DNA of 64,000 nt from Gammaproteobacteria bacterium (GCA_018824085.1 JAHJHI010000039.1:84524-148523), one strand, 5' to 3'. Shown: positions 33,105-42,531, numbered from the stretch's first letter. Program-made: numbers and translations. The notes: generated by a model not told the origin, from the sequence alone.

Positions 33105-34238
33105 TCAGGTGGCCGCCGCGGCTTGCGGGACGAGCGTGCGCAGCACGTGCACGACCCGTCCGACCGCATCGGCGTCGGTATCGCGGCCCAGTGACAGGCG
33201 CACGGCACCCAGCGCTTCGTCGGCCGGCACGCCCATGGCGCGCAGCACGTGCGAGGGCTCCGGGCCGCCGGATGAACAGGCGGCGCCGGACGAGGCGAAG
33301 ATGCCCTCGCGCTCCAGGCGGTCGAGCACGCGGTCGGCCGACAGGCCGGCGATGGCGACGTACAGGGTGTTGGGCAGGCGCGGCGCGCCGGCGCCGAATA
33401 CGCGCAGGCCGGGAACGCATTCGAGCAGCGCCGCTTCGAGCGTGTCGCGCATTGCGCCGACGCGCAGCGCGTCGGCCTTCATGCCGGCAACGGCGTCGCG
33501 CGCCGCGGCGGCGAGGCCGGCGATGCCCGGCATGTTTTCGGTGCCGCCGCGCCGGCCGCGCTCCTGCTGGCCGGCGAGCAGCGGCGGCCAGCCCAGGCCC
33601 TTGCGCACGACGAGCGCGCCACAGCCCTTGGGGCCACCGAACTTGTGCGCCGACATCGACATGAGGTCGGCGCCCCAGCCCGCGAAATCGAGTGCGAGCT
33701 TGCCGGCCATCTGCGTCGCGTCGACGTGGAAGGGCACGCCGTGCGCGCTCGCCAGCGCGGCGATATCGGCCACCGGCTGCAGCACGCCCGTTTCGTTGTT
33801 CGCGGCCATGACGCTCAGCAGCGCGGCCGGCTGCTCGAGTGCCGCGCGCAGCGGCGCCATCTTCAGCACGCCATCGGCATCGACCGGCAGCAGAACCACC
33901 TCGACACCGGCGTCGCGCAGACGCAGCGCGGCCTTGATGAAACCGCTGTGTTCAATGGCCGACAGCAACACGCGTGCCGGCGCGCCATTGCGTGCCAGCG
34001 CACCGTGCAGCGCGTGATGGTTGGCTTCGGTTGCGCCGCTCGTGAACACCAGCTCCACCGGCTGCGCGCCGAGCAGCTTCGCCACGTCGGCACGCGCCGC
34101 CACGAGTGCTGCCTTGGCGCGCTGGCCGTGGCCGTGTTTCGACGAAGGATTGCCCCAGCCGCTGCGCAGGCATTCACTCACTGCGTCCATCACTTCGGGC
34201 AGTGGCGGCGTGGTCGCGTTGTGGTCGAGATAGATCAT
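33105..34238 (-). CDS. nifS: Cysteine desulfurase NifS
   Basis: A 377-residue PLP enzyme that provides sulfur for Fe-S clusters. MIYLDHNATTPP, SGATEANHHAL, SAHKFGGPKGCGALV (PLP Lys in HKFGGP) and the catalytic-Cys loop SSGAACSSGG are present. No nifU is found beside it, which is unusual. It overlaps the 123-aa gene by 4 nt and precedes nifT by 28 bp. Confidence 0.95.
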   Translation of the reverse strand: MIYLDHNATTPPLPEVMDAVSECLRSGWGNPSSKHGHGQRAKAALVAARADVAKLLGAQPVELVFTSGATEANHHALHGALARNGAPARVLLSAIEHSGFIKAALRLRDAGVEVVLLPVDADGVLKMAPLRAALEQPAALLSVMAANNETGVLQPVADIAALASAHGVPFHVDATQMAGKLALDFAGWGADLMSMSAHKFGGPKGCGALVVRKGLGWPPLLAGQQERGRRGGTENMPGIAGLAAAARDAVAGMKADALRVGAMRDTLEAALLECVPGLRVFGAGAPRLPNTLYVAIAGLSADRVLDRLEREGIFASSGAACSSGGPEPSHVLRAMGVPADEALGAVRLSLGRDTDADAVGRVVHVLRTLVPQAAAAT

Positions 34239-34606
34239 GGCCAGAACACCCGTTGCGGGTCTTCGCACAGCGCGCGCAGCGGCGCGTCAATGGTGCGCGA
34301 ACGCGAGTGCAGCACCCAGCAGCCGAGCGCGTGGTCGCGCGAATAGAGCAGCCAGTGCCCGTCGGCCTGCTGCAGGCGCGCGATGTCGATGACGCCGCCG
34401 TCCGGGTCGATGTTGCGCGAACAGCACGGACTGGTGATGACCCAGCCGAGCGGCGTGTCTTCGAGCGCCGGTTGCACGTAGCGGTAGCGCCCGCGCGCGG
34501 CGAGCGCGCGCAGCACGCGCCGTCGCACCAGTTCGCCCGCACCCACCAGCGCGGTCGCGGACGACGCCTGCGCGAGCGCATGCTGGCTTTGGCGGGCGGG
34601 CATCAT
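34235..34606 (-). CDS. Unknown 123-aa protein between nifZ and nifS
   Basis: Not firmly recognised. The core reads GRYRYVQPALEDTPLGWVITSPCCSRNIDPDGGVIDIARL, with a CCS motif followed by a regular C-terminal half (YSRDHALGCWVLHSRSR, LCEDPQRVFW). The two adjacent Met codons at 34606 and 34603 are equally possible starts. It overlaps the nifS start by 4 nt, so it is part of the same operon. Confidence 0.65.
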   Translation of the reverse strand: MMPARQSQHALAQASSATALVGAGELVRRRVLRALAARGRYRYVQPALEDTPLGWVITSPCCSRNIDPDGGVIDIARLQQADGHWLLYSRDHALGCWVLHSRSRTIDAPLRALCEDPQRVFWP

Positions 34607-34619
34607 GGCGGCGCGCCGG

Positions 34620-34889
34620 TCAGACCGGCGCGATCTCCTCTTCAAGCACGCCGATGACGCAGCGCTTCGGCGTCTCATCCGTACTGCCCGGGCCGCGATC
34701 GAACTCGACCATGTAGATCGGGATGTTGGCCTCTTCGTGGTGGCCGATCTGCACCACCTCGCCGGGCGCGCCTTCGGCCACCAGCAATGCGTCGAGCGCC
34801 ACCTCGGGGTGCGTGCCATCGTTGAACAGGTCTGTCAGCGCGGTCACGCGCTGGCCCCACTGGAATTTCGGTTCGCGCAGTTCAAACAC
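34620..34889 (-). CDS. nifZ: NifZ domain protein, copy 2
   Basis: An 89-residue NifZ domain: EPKFQWGQRVTALTDLFNDGTHPEV, the central EVVQIGHHEEANIPIYMVEF and an acidic tail. NifZ is needed for maturation of the second P-cluster. It is shorter than Azotobacter NifZ. It overlaps nifZ copy 1 by 8 nt, giving a tandem pair. Confidence 0.85.
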   Translation of the reverse strand: MFELREPKFQWGQRVTALTDLFNDGTHPEVALDALLVAEGAPGEVVQIGHHEEANIPIYMVEFDRGPGSTDETPKRCVIGVLEEEIAPV

Positions 34890-35235
34890 CGTCGCCTCCC
34901 GCCTTGATGGCCGCCAGTTGCCGGACGCGGTCGCCGAGCACCTCGATCACGTGCGGCGGCAGGTTGTCGAGCGACACCAGCTCGCGTCCGCGCATGCCGA
35001 CGCGATGTCCGGTGCCGAGGAATTCGACCGCGTAGATGTAGTACTGCTGAAGGAAGGTGCCGATCGACGTGACGAAGCCGACATCACCCTTCTTCGCAAG
35101 GACTTCGCCGATGTCCTTGCCGCAGTAGGTGCCGTCGTTGCGTATCGTGAAACGGCTGACGACCTTTTCGCCGTACTGGAATACAGGGTCGGCGGTCAGT
35201 TCAACGGTATCGCTGTCGCGACTGATGTCAGCCAT
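34882..35235 (-). CDS. nifZ: NifZ domain protein, copy 1
   Basis: A 117-residue NifZ protein with FQYGEKVVSRFTIRNDGTYCGKDIGEVL, KGDVGFVTSIGTFLQQYYIYAVEFLGTGHRVG. It shares the domain pattern (a turn, then an EVxxIGxF-type strand and YxVEF) with the downstream copy. The start at 35235 has GGAGAA upstream; it overlaps the LRV gene by 8 nt. Confidence 0.88.
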   Translation of the reverse strand: MADISRDSDTVELTADPVFQYGEKVVSRFTIRNDGTYCGKDIGEVLAKKGDVGFVTSIGTFLQQYYIYAVEFLGTGHRVGMRGRELVSLDNLPPHVIEVLGDRVRQLAAIKAGGDGV

Positions 35236-36028
35236 GACGTTCTCCTTGCAGGCGGTCAAGTTCATCCAGCCGCGCGTGCGCCTCCATGCGCACCTCGGCC
35301 TCCTCGTCGTGCGTCGACATGTGCTGCGCGAGCGGGCGGTCGGCGCGCTGCGCCACCTCCCACCGCACTTCCCATGCCGGATCGCCGGCCATGCGGTGCA
35401 GCATCGACACCGGCAGGCGCGCCACGACTTCGCGGCGCACGGCGATTTCGCGGTCGTCGCACATGCGCAGCAGCGCCGGCATGGCCAGCCGCTTCACCGC
35501 CTCCAGGCGCACTTCCCACTCGCTGTCGTCGAGCATGCAGGGCAGCAGCGCGTCGGGCAGGCGGCGCGCCACGAGCTTGCGCACGTAGTAGTCGTCGTCG
35601 CCGGCCATCGCCTGCAGCGCGCGCCCCTCAAGCCGCATCGCCACGCGGATGCGCACCTCGCGGTGCGGGTCGTCACGCAGGCGCACCGCCTGCGACAGCG
35701 GCAGGCGCACCGCCACCGACAGGCGCACGGTTTCGTCTTCGTCGCCGATCAGGCGCAGCAGGTGAAAGACGTCGGCATGGCGACACGCGATGGCCCGGAC
35801 CTCGAAATACGGGTGCGTCAGGTAGTCGTTGCCAAGCTGCGGGTTCCAGCGGAAGAAGCGGTCTATGCGCTTGGCGTACCGGTCCTGCACGCAGGCGTGG
35901 CCGCGCTCGCAGCGCGCACCGCGTGGCGGCGCGCTGCAGTCGGCGCAGTCGAGCGGCGCACCGTCCCAGCCGACTTCGGGGATGTCCTGCCCCACGCCGG
36001 ACCGCCCGCCAGATTCCGTCGCCATCAT
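35228..36028 (-). CDS. lrv: LRV (leucine-rich repeat variant) Fe-S protein
   Basis: A 266-residue protein. The N-terminal cysteine cluster (DCADCSAPPRGARC and GHAC, residues about 28-46) is of the LRV_FeS type and probably carries a 4Fe-4S cluster. It is followed by about eight 24-residue LRV repeats (RLPLSQAVRLRDDPHREVRI, RLPDALLPCMLDDSEWEVRL). The Azotobacter vinelandii LRV protein encoded in the nif region shows the same design. Function unknown. Overlaps neighbours by 4 and 8 nt. Confidence 0.92.
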   Translation of the reverse strand: MMATESGGRSGVGQDIPEVGWDGAPLDCADCSAPPRGARCERGHACVQDRYAKRIDRFFRWNPQLGNDYLTHPYFEVRAIACRHADVFHLLRLIGDEDETVRLSVAVRLPLSQAVRLRDDPHREVRIRVAMRLEGRALQAMAGDDDYYVRKLVARRLPDALLPCMLDDSEWEVRLEAVKRLAMPALLRMCDDREIAVRREVVARLPVSMLHRMAGDPAWEVRWEVAQRADRPLAQHMSTHDEEAEVRMEAHARLDELDRLQGERHG

Positions 36029-36597
36029 GCCGCCACCCCGCTGCGCCGCGCGATGTCCGGCGAAATGTCCGGACAGTCCTCGTAGCCCAGGTCATCGCGT
36101 CCCATGCGTGCAAGCACGTCGTGCAGCACCTGGTGGCCGACCCGGTTCTTCGGGTCCAGTTGCGCCAGCTTGGCCAGCGCGCCGCGCCCGAGGTCCAGCT
36201 CGCCCAGCCGCAAGCTCAGATAGGCCATGCCCTTGAGCGAGAAGAGGTAGAAGCGCGGCACCGCTTCGAGCGCCTCGAAGCGCGCGTCCGGGGCCACCTC
36301 CCGCCAGTCCTCCGGCAGGCCCAGCGCCGCCGAAGCGCAGGCCAGTGCCCGGAAGGACACGTCGCGCGCCTGTGCCAGGCGGTTGCCGTAGAAGTGGAAG
36401 CGGTAGAGCGCTATCAGCGTGGCCGGATGCCGCGGCGCGCGTGCGTGCGCCTCGTCGAGCAGTGCCTGCGCCGCCGCGACCTGCGCCCGCATCAGGCCGG
36501 CGCGCGAGATCAGGGATTCGACCTCGGGAGGCAGGGCGCCACCGAGCACCGCCAGATCGAAATCGGCGATGTCGTCAGCGCGGATGTCCGGCAGCAT
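36025..36597 (-). CDS. TPR-like nif-associated protein, paralogue of 5779-6267
   Basis: A 190-residue helical-repeat protein (ALLDEAHARAPRHPATLIALYRFHFYGN, RFYLFSLKGMAYLSLRLGEL, ALAKLAQLDPKN). It aligns along its length with the 162-residue protein in the nifV operon. The start at 36597 has GAGG 8 nt upstream and lies 10 bp after the NifIscA gene; a longer start at 36627 would overlap it. Function unknown. Confidence 0.75.
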   Translation of the reverse strand: MLPDIRADDIADFDLAVLGGALPPEVESLISRAGLMRAQVAAAQALLDEAHARAPRHPATLIALYRFHFYGNRLAQARDVSFRALACASAALGLPEDWREVAPDARFEALEAVPRFYLFSLKGMAYLSLRLGELDLGRGALAKLAQLDPKNRVGHQVLHDVLARMGRDDLGYEDCPDISPDIARRSGVAA

Positions 36598-36607
36598 GTC
36601 GATGACC

Positions 36608-37024
36608 TCAGCCGCGCCGGATCGCATCGACGCCGATCGACACCACGCCCGGCATCGCGTGCGAGCCTTCGTGGCCGTGCGCGTGCGACGGCACGGACGT
36701 GCCGGCGCTGCTGCTGCACGCGCACGGTGCCTGGTTCGGGTTGATGAAGGTCAGGCCGCTCCTGGTCGGCGTGTCGGAGAAGTCGATCGTCACGCCTTCG
36801 AGCAGCAGCCGCGACTCGGCCGGCAGGAAGATGCGCACGCCGGATGCCTCGACCACGGAGTCGCCGGCCAGCGGCTGCGCCTCCACGGTGAATTCCGAGT
36901 TGAAGCCGGAACAACCGCCGGCACTCACCTGCAGTCGGAAGCCGGCGCCTTCGGGTTCGCCGGAGAAGCGCACCATGCGGCCGATGAATTTGGCCGCGGC
37001 CGGGGTCAGTGTTACGTTGGTCAT
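36608..37024 (-). CDS. NifIscA (HesB-type A-type Fe-S carrier) with His/Ser-rich tail
   Basis: A 138-residue A-type carrier: TPAAAKFIGRMVRFSGEPEGAGFRLQVSAGGCSGF contains the first cluster Cys, and QAPCACSSSAG the second pair. These carriers deliver clusters to apo-proteins. The C-terminal extension (HAHGHEGSHAMP...) is rich in His and could bind metal. The family-typical nif position, between fdxN and lrv, supports an iscA-nif name, but the symbol is not certain. Confidence 0.85.
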   Translation of the reverse strand: MTNVTLTPAAAKFIGRMVRFSGEPEGAGFRLQVSAGGCSGFNSEFTVEAQPLAGDSVVEASGVRIFLPAESRLLLEGVTIDFSDTPTRSGLTFINPNQAPCACSSSAGTSVPSHAHGHEGSHAMPGVVSIGVDAIRRG

Positions 37025-37032
37025 GTGAGTCC

Positions 37033-37233
37033 TCACGCTGCCAGTGAAATGATGCAATCGTCGACCGGGCACACGGCAAGACACTGCGGTGTGTCGTAGT
37101 CGCCCTCGCACTCGGTGCACTTGTCGGGGTTGATGATGAACACGTTCTTGTGTTCGCTTATTGCGTCGTTCGGGCATTCCGGCTCACAGGCCGAACAGCC
37201 GGTACAGAGGTCAGCAACGATCTTGAGTGACAC
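37033..37233 (-). CDS. fdxN: FdxN-type 2[4Fe-4S] ferredoxin
   Basis: A 66-residue ferredoxin with C10-x2-C13-x2-C16-x3-C20 and C39-x2-C42-x8-C51-x3-C55, the longer second motif typical of nif-linked FdxN. A probable electron donor for NifB or nitrogenase. GTG start at 37233 with GGGGAG upstream; 57 bp after nifB and 8 bp before NifIscA. Confidence 0.9.
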   Translation of the reverse strand: MSLKIVADLCTGCSACEPECPNDAISEHKNVFIINPDKCTECEGDYDTPQCLAVCPVDDCIISLAA

Positions 37234-37290
37234 GGTGAACTCCCCTTCAAATGGGCCGCGGCACCGCGCCACGACCCGTCAGGTCGCACA

Positions 37291-38865
37291 TCAGGCAGCC
37301 GCGGTGAAAGCCCCTTGCCGGATCGAGGCATCACCGCGCGCCGCATGCGTCGTCTCGCCACGCGCCACGCGCCCGGTGTAGTCGGCGAACCAGGACAGCG
37401 CCGCCTTCTCGATGAACTCGTCGACGTAGTTGTCGACCGGTTCGATGCCGGCGGCCTTCAGCTCGTCACGCGGGCAGGCGCCGATCTTGGACACCAGCAC
37501 GGCATGGCAGTCGTTGATCGCGGTGACGATGGACGGCAGTTGTTCGTCTTCGCCGTAGCCACCCTGGCAGTACAGATCCACGCGACGGTGGCCGACGAAC
37601 AGCGCTTCGCCGGCCGACACTTCGAATATCTGGAATTCGTCGGCGTGACCGAAGTGCTGGTTCACCCGGCCGCCACCGGTGGTGGCGACGGCGACCAGCA
37701 CCTTGATGCCGTCGGCGGCACCGGCGCCCTGGCTCAGCGCGAGCGCCTCGACCTTGGCGTCGTGCTGCGCCTGGCGTTCGGCCTCGACGCGGTCCTGGTA
37801 GCTGCGGCGACGGTCCAGGTCATAGACCACTTCCATCTCTTCGATCTTGTCGAGCGTGAATTCCTCGCTGCGGTCCTCGCCCAGCAGGCCGACCGCGTCG
37901 GCGCGGCACTGGCGGCAGTGGCGCATCAGGTTGGCGCCACCCATGCACGCGTCCTGAACGGCCTTGAGTTCCTGCGCCGTCGGGCCGCGCTGGCCGGTCA
38001 GGCCGAACACGGTGCCGTGTTCGGCTTCCGAGATCAGCGGCATGATGTTGTGCAGGAAGGCGCCGCGCTTCTTGACCTCGCGGTTCACCTCGATCAGGTG
38101 TTCGTCGTTGATGCCCGGGATCAGCACTGAATTGATCTTGGTCAGCACGCCGCGCTCGGTGAGCATCTCCAGACCCTTCATCTGCTGTTCATGCAGGATG
38201 GTTGCCGCTTCCACGCCGGTGATGCGCTTGTGGTCCCAGAAGATCCACGGGTAGATCTTCGCGCCGACTTCCGGATCGACCATGTTGATGGTGATGGTCA
38301 CGTGGTCGATGTTGTACTTGCAGATTTCATCGACCAGCGCCGGCAGCGCCAGGCCATTGGTGGACAGGCACAGCTTGATGTCCGGGGCCTGCTCCTGGAG
38401 CATGCGGAAGGTATCGAAGGTCTTCTTCGGGCTGGCCAGCGAATCGCCCGGGCCGGCGATGCCGAGCACCGTCATCTGCGGGATTTCGCTCGCCACGGCG
38501 GCGACCTTCTTGACCGCCTGTTCCGGCGTCAGCTTCTGCGACACGACACCGGGGCGCGACTCGTTGGAGCAGTCGTACTTGCGGTTGCAGTAGTTGCACT
38601 GGATGTTGCATGCCGGCGCCACGGCCACATGCATGCGGGCGTAGTGGTGGTGGGCTTCCTCCGAGTAACAGGGGTGGTTCTTCACCTTGTTCCAGACCTC
38701 GGCCGGCATGTCGTCCGGTCCGGCCGACGTACCGCAACTCGCCTTGCCTTCACCGCCCGATGTGCCGCAACCGGCGTGGGCGGGCTCTTCGGCCGGCGTG
38801 GCCAGGGCGTTGTGACTCGACTTCAGATCAGCCAGGCTGACATAGCTCGCTGCTGCACCTTGCAT
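37291..38865 (-). CDS. nifB: FeMo-co biosynthesis radical SAM protein NifB
   Basis: A 524-residue fusion: an N-terminal region with Cys-rich linkers (CGTSGG, CGTSAGP), a radical SAM domain with CNIQCNYC, and a C-terminal NifX-like domain ([28 protein letters not shown]). It makes NifB-co, the Fe-S-C core of FeMo-co. I start at 38865 ([17 protein letters not shown]) because it has AGGAG upstream and the promoter lies at 38918. First gene of a 16-gene run reaching 29581. Confidence 0.96.
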   Translation of the reverse strand: MQGAAASYVSLADLKSSHNALATPAEEPAHAGCGTSGGEGKASCGTSAGPDDMPAEVWNKVKNHPCYSEEAHHHYARMHVAVAPACNIQCNYCNRKYDCSNESRPGVVSQKLTPEQAVKKVAAVASEIPQMTVLGIAGPGDSLASPKKTFDTFRMLQEQAPDIKLCLSTNGLALPALVDEICKYNIDHVTITINMVDPEVGAKIYPWIFWDHKRITGVEAATILHEQQMKGLEMLTERGVLTKINSVLIPGINDEHLIEVNREVKKRGAFLHNIMPLISEAEHGTVFGLTGQRGPTAQELKAVQDACMGGANLMRHCRQCRADAVGLLGEDRSEEFTLDKIEEMEVVYDLDRRRSYQDRVEAERQAQHDAKVEALALSQGAGAADGIKVLVAVATTGGGRVNQHFGHADEFQIFEVSAGEALFVGHRRVDLYCQGGYGEDEQLPSIVTAINDCHAVLVSKIGACPRDELKAAGIEPVDNYVDEFIEKAALSWFADYTGRVARGETTHAARGDASIRQGAFTAAA

Positions 38866-38917
38866 GACTTGCTCCTTGTTCTGCTGACGCGCGGATGGGG
38901 CTGGCAGAACGGTGATT

Positions 38918-38933
38918 AGCCATTTCCGTGCCA
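38918..38933 (-). promoter_or_regulatory. Sigma-54 promoter of nifB operon
   Basis: Minus-strand TGGCACGGAAATGGCT: perfect -24 (TGGCACG), one change in the -12 block (TGGCT for TTGCT), spacing correct. Confidence 0.8.
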
Positions 38934-39008
38934 CAGCGTTTTTCTTCGTGTTTTCAAAGAACTGGGAACAAGACCGCGATGCTTCAAAGGCGACCGGAAA
39001 CCTACGCT

Positions 39009-39024
39009 TGCGACAAACCGCACA
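39009..39024. promoter_or_regulatory. Near-consensus NifA site upstream of nifB
   Basis: TGCGACAAACCGCACA has TGC in place of TGT and an otherwise matching TGT-N10-ACA pattern, with the GACAAAC core also seen at the nifH site. It lies about 76 bp upstream of the -24 element. Confidence 0.6.
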
Positions 39025-39149
39025 AAGCCGCGGAAGGCGTCATGCGGACATGCGGAGGCGCTGTCGTACGGCGGCGGGGGCGGTGCGGAAGGAAGCGATG
39101 GCTGGCGCCGGAAGGCGCCAGCCATCGGAGGTGCGAGGCGGGGACGGGA

Positions 39150-40733
39150 TCAGTGCAGCACGCAGGCGCCGGACCGGCTGTCGAGCAGCACGCGGTTGGC
39201 GGTCTGGGCAAACGCGCGCCAGGCGAGCGCGAGCTCCCGCCTGATCTGCTGCAGGCAGGCCGGGTCCGGGTCGTGGTCGGCAACGAAGTTCGACATGGCA
39301 CAGGAGCTGCGGTTGTGGCTGAGCGCCGCGCCCAGCAGCGCGTCGCTGAAGCCGTCGAACGGCGCGAGCACCCTCGGCGTGAGGGCGGAGCGCCCCTGTT
39401 CGACGGCGACGCCGCGCGCGTCGAACGGCAGGGCTTCCAGCCGGGCCAGCGCGTCGGCATAGACGCCGTCCATCACGGCAAGCAGCACTGACAGCGTCAG
39501 TCCGGCGGTGCGCTGCGCGCTCAGCGCCTGCACCAGACCTTGCCGGTACAGGCCGGGCGCGAGGGCGCGCTGACCGTCGACCCAGACCGAGAACTGCCGC
39601 ACCGCATCGTCATTGACGGCGCGCCCGTGCGCGTCGCCCCCGTCCTGTGCGCCGGCCGCGATGATGCGTCCGGCGATGCGCGCGGCCGCATCGAGCGCGC
39701 CGTCCAGATAGCCGGCGCCGCGTGTCGCCGTCTCGCTGCCGCCGAAATGCAGGCGGGCGTCCCAGTACGGCACGGCCAGCGCCTCGCAGCCGTCCTCCGG
39801 ATGGCGGCTCGGTGCGGCGGCGTCGCGCGCGCTGCAGGTAAACGTCTCCCTGGCCCAGTCGCGCACGAGCACGTCGGTGTCTTCGGCTTGCGGGCCGAAC
39901 AATTGGGCGAGCTGGCTGCGCACCAGCAGGTCGAGCGACGCCGCATGCGATTCGCGCAACGGCGGGGGCAAGGCGACGAAGCCGCCCAGCGCGGCCGCGT
40001 TGCCGGTGGCGTCACAGGCGTCGAAGATTTCCGCCAGCACCGCCTGCGGATGCGACACGAAGGCGTTGCCCGATGCGCCCGCCTCGCGCCAGAACGCCCG
40101 CCGGTAGCGCACGCCCACCTTGGCCTGCGCCGACATCCAGGTCGGCGTGTCCTGCGCGGCCTGCATCAACCCGTCGTCCAGCACGGGGTCGAAGGCGATG
40201 CGCTCGGCCACCAGCCGTGGCGGCATCGCCAGCACGACGTTGCGCGCCGCGATGACCAGCGCCTCGCCCGCACTGCGGCAGTGGGCCTCGATGTGGTCGC
40301 CGCGCCGGATCAGGCGCACCAGTTCGCAGCCGGTGCGCAACACGTCGGGCGCGAGGCGCCGCACCAGCGCGTCGATGATGGACACCATGCCGCCGGCAAC
40401 CCGGTGCGCGCCATTGTGCACGCCGGGCTGCGCCAGCACTTCCGGGCTTGCGTCCGCGCCGGCGAGATGGAGGATGTCGCCGCTGTCATGCTGCGGAAAG
40501 CCCTGCAGCCCGAGTTCGGCCAGCAGCCGCACCATGCGCGGCTGCGTGTCCGGCCAGAACCAGCCCGGCCCGAGATCGATCGCGACGTCGCCGGGGCCGC
40601 CGCCTGTGGTTTCGATGCGCCCGCCGGGGCGCCTGCGCGCCTCGACAACGATGAAGTCGCGCCCCGCCGACTGCAACCGGCTGGCAATGCTCAGGCCACA
40701 CAGTCCGGCACCGACGATCAGTGTTTCCAGCAT
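39150..40733 (-). CDS. FAD-dependent amine-oxidase-like protein under NifA/sigma-54 control
   Basis: A 527-residue flavoprotein of the amine oxidase/phytoene-desaturase-like type: N-terminal dinucleotide motif TLIVGAGLCGLSIASRL with VVEARRRPGGRIET. Homology at the C-terminus of the oxidase domain (GGSETATRGAGYLDGALDAA) is followed by about 150 residues that I do not recognise (ending SRSGACVLH). A strong sigma-54 element and an exact NifA site precede it, so it belongs to the nif regulon. Its substrate is unknown. Confidence 0.8.
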   Translation of the reverse strand: MLETLIVGAGLCGLSIASRLQSAGRDFIVVEARRRPGGRIETTGGGPGDVAIDLGPGWFWPDTQPRMVRLLAELGLQGFPQHDSGDILHLAGADASPEVLAQPGVHNGAHRVAGGMVSIIDALVRRLAPDVLRTGCELVRLIRRGDHIEAHCRSAGEALVIAARNVVLAMPPRLVAERIAFDPVLDDGLMQAAQDTPTWMSAQAKVGVRYRRAFWREAGASGNAFVSHPQAVLAEIFDACDATGNAAALGGFVALPPPLRESHAASLDLLVRSQLAQLFGPQAEDTDVLVRDWARETFTCSARDAAAPSRHPEDGCEALAVPYWDARLHFGGSETATRGAGYLDGALDAAARIAGRIIAAGAQDGGDAHGRAVNDDAVRQFSVWVDGQRALAPGLYRQGLVQALSAQRTAGLTLSVLLAVMDGVYADALARLEALPFDARGVAVEQGRSALTPRVLAPFDGFSDALLGAALSHNRSSCAMSNFVADHDPDPACLQQIRRELALAWRAFAQTANRVLLDSRSGACVLH

Positions 40734-40780
40734 GGAACAGTCCTTTCAGGTGGAAGCGCTCGCGCGTACATCCGGGCGCC

Positions 40781-40796
40781 AGCAAGCATCGGGCCA
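40781..40796 (-). promoter_or_regulatory. Sigma-54 promoter of the flavoprotein gene
   Basis: Minus-strand TGGCCCGATGCTTGCT differs from the consensus at one or two bases in the -24 block only; -12 is TTGCT and spacing is exact. Predicted start near 40769, gene ATG at 40733. Confidence 0.78.
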
Positions 40797-40870
40797 CGGC
40801 CGGCCCCGGGCGGCGGCCGCGCGGCGGCGCCGGCACGCCCGATCCAGCGCACGGATCGCGACGTCGATTT

Positions 40871-40886
40871 TGTCGCGTTTGCCACA
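40871..40886. promoter_or_regulatory. NifA site upstream of the flavoprotein gene
   Basis: TGTCGCGTTTGCCACA is an exact TGT-N10-ACA; on the minus strand it reads TGTGGCAAACGCGACA, sharing the CAAAC core with the nifV and nifH sites. It is 75 bp from the -24 element. Confidence 0.8.
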
Positions 40887-41004
40887 TTGCAGCGGCGAAA
40901 CCGGCCGCGCAACGGAATCTTCCGCGACGCTGCGTCACGTTTCGGCCACTTTGGCGGGCGTGCGCGATTCTTGCTCTGTGCTGTGCAGTGACCGCAGGAC
41001 AGAC

Positions 41005-42531
41005 ATGAAACACGCACCCACCCACGCCCCGCCGGCCAGTCTCGACGCGCTGTGTTTCGACAACAGCTACGCCCGGCTGCCGTTCGCCTTTCATACGCGG
41101 CTGGCGCCCGCGCCGCTGCCGTCGCCGGTGCTGGTCTGCGCCAGCGCGCCGGCGATGCGGCTGATCGGCATCGATCCGGCCGAGGCGGCGCGGCCGCAAT
41201 TCGTCGACGCCTTTGCCGGCAACCGCATGCTGCCCGGCAGCGACCCGCTGGCCGCCGTCTATTCCGGCCACCAGTTCGGCAGCTGGTCCGGACAGCTCGG
41301 CGACGGGCGCGCGCACCTGCTGGGCGGCGTGCGCACCCCCGCCGGCACGCTCGAACTGCAACTCAAGGGCGCCGGTCCGACGCCCTATTCGCGCTTCTCG
41401 GACGGGCGTGCCGTGCTGCGCTCGTCGATCCGCGAATTCCTGTGTTCGGAAGCCATGCACGCGCTCGGCGTGCCGACCACGCGCGCGCTGTGCATCGTCG
41501 GCTCGCCGCTGCCGGTGCAGCGCGAGACGGTGGAAACGGCTGCGGTGGTGACCCGCATCGCACCGAGCTTCGTGCGCTTCGGAACGTTCGAGCACTTCAG
41601 CGCGGCGGACGATTGCGGACGCCTGCTGCAGCTCGCCGACTACGTGATCGAGCACTTCCGGCCGTGGCTGCGCGACGAGCCGCAACCGCACGCCGCACTG
41701 CTGGCAGACATCGCCCGCAGCACCGGCGAAATGATCGCGCACTGGCAGGCGATCGGCTTCATGCACGGCGTGATGAACACCGACAACATGTCCATCCTCG
41801 GCCTGACGCTGGACTACGGCCCGTTCGGCTTCATGGAAACCTTCGACGCCGGGCACATCTGCAACCGCTCCGATACCTGCGGCCGCTACGCCTTCCGCAG
41901 CCAGCCGCGGATCGGGCTCTGGAACCTGTATGTGCTGGCCGACGCGCTCGGGCCGCTGATCGGGCATCCGGACCTCACGCGTGAACTGGTCGACACGCAC
42001 TACGCGCCGGCCTTCGACGCGCGCTTCGGTCAGCTCATGCGTGCGCGCCTCGGCTTCGCCACGGCGCGGCCGGGCGACGACGACTTCATCGGCGCGACGC
42101 TCGGCCTGCTGCAACTGCAACGCGTGGACTACACGCTGTTCTTCCGCACGCTCGGCGAACTGCCCGGCATCCGGACGCGCGAGGCGCACGGCTGCACGGG
42201 CGCGCCCGTGCGTGACCAGCCGTTGCGTGACCTTTTCGCCGACCGCGAGGCGTGCGATGCCTGGCTCGTTCGCTGGCGCGCGCGGCTCGCGCGCGATGGC
42301 GCCTCCGACGACGTGCGCCGGCGCGCGATGCGGCGCGCCAATCCGCGCTACGTGCTGCGCAACTGGATGGCCGATGCGGCGATACGACGTGCGCGTGACG
42401 GCGATTTCGGCGAAGTGGATGCCGTGCTGCGCTGCCTGCACGCGCCGTTCGACGATCAACCGGAGTTCGCGCACTACGCGGCGCCGGCACCCGGGCGCAC
42501 GAGCGGCATGCCGGTCAGCTGCTCCAGTTGA
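41005..42531 (+). CDS. selO: SelO/YdiU pseudokinase protein AMPylase
   Basis: A 508-residue SelO family protein. YSGHQFGSWSGQLGDGRA, LQLKGAGPTPYSRFSDGRAVLRSSIREFL and GFMHGVMNTDNMSI are hallmarks of the inverted nucleotide pocket used for AMPylation. The C-terminal end PVSCSS carries the Cys that replaces selenocysteine. It acts in redox-stress regulation. The ATG at 41005 follows a GGAC-type upstream sequence. It is divergent from the NifA-controlled flavoprotein and has no nif signals of its own. Confidence 0.93.
   Translation: MKHAPTHAPPASLDALCFDNSYARLPFAFHTRLAPAPLPSPVLVCASAPAMRLIGIDPAEAARPQFVDAFAGNRMLPGSDPLAAVYSGHQFGSWSGQLGDGRAHLLGGVRTPAGTLELQLKGAGPTPYSRFSDGRAVLRSSIREFLCSEAMHALGVPTTRALCIVGSPLPVQRETVETAAVVTRIAPSFVRFGTFEHFSAADDCGRLLQLADYVIEHFRPWLRDEPQPHAALLADIARSTGEMIAHWQAIGFMHGVMNTDNMSILGLTLDYGPFGFMETFDAGHICNRSDTCGRYAFRSQPRIGLWNLYVLADALGPLIGHPDLTRELVDTHYAPAFDARFGQLMRARLGFATARPGDDDFIGATLGLLQLQRVDYTLFFRTLGELPGIRTREAHGCTGAPVRDQPLRDLFADREACDAWLVRWRARLARDGASDDVRRRAMRRANPRYVLRNWMADAAIRRARDGDFGEVDAVLRCLHAPFDDQPEFAHYAAPAPGRTSGMPVSCSS

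Noticed and set aside
34620..35235. Tandem NifZ genes as one frameshifted gene
   Set aside because: Each reading frame has its own start and a complete NifZ domain, and they overlap by only 8 nt, as coupled genes do. This is a duplication or split, not a frameshift.
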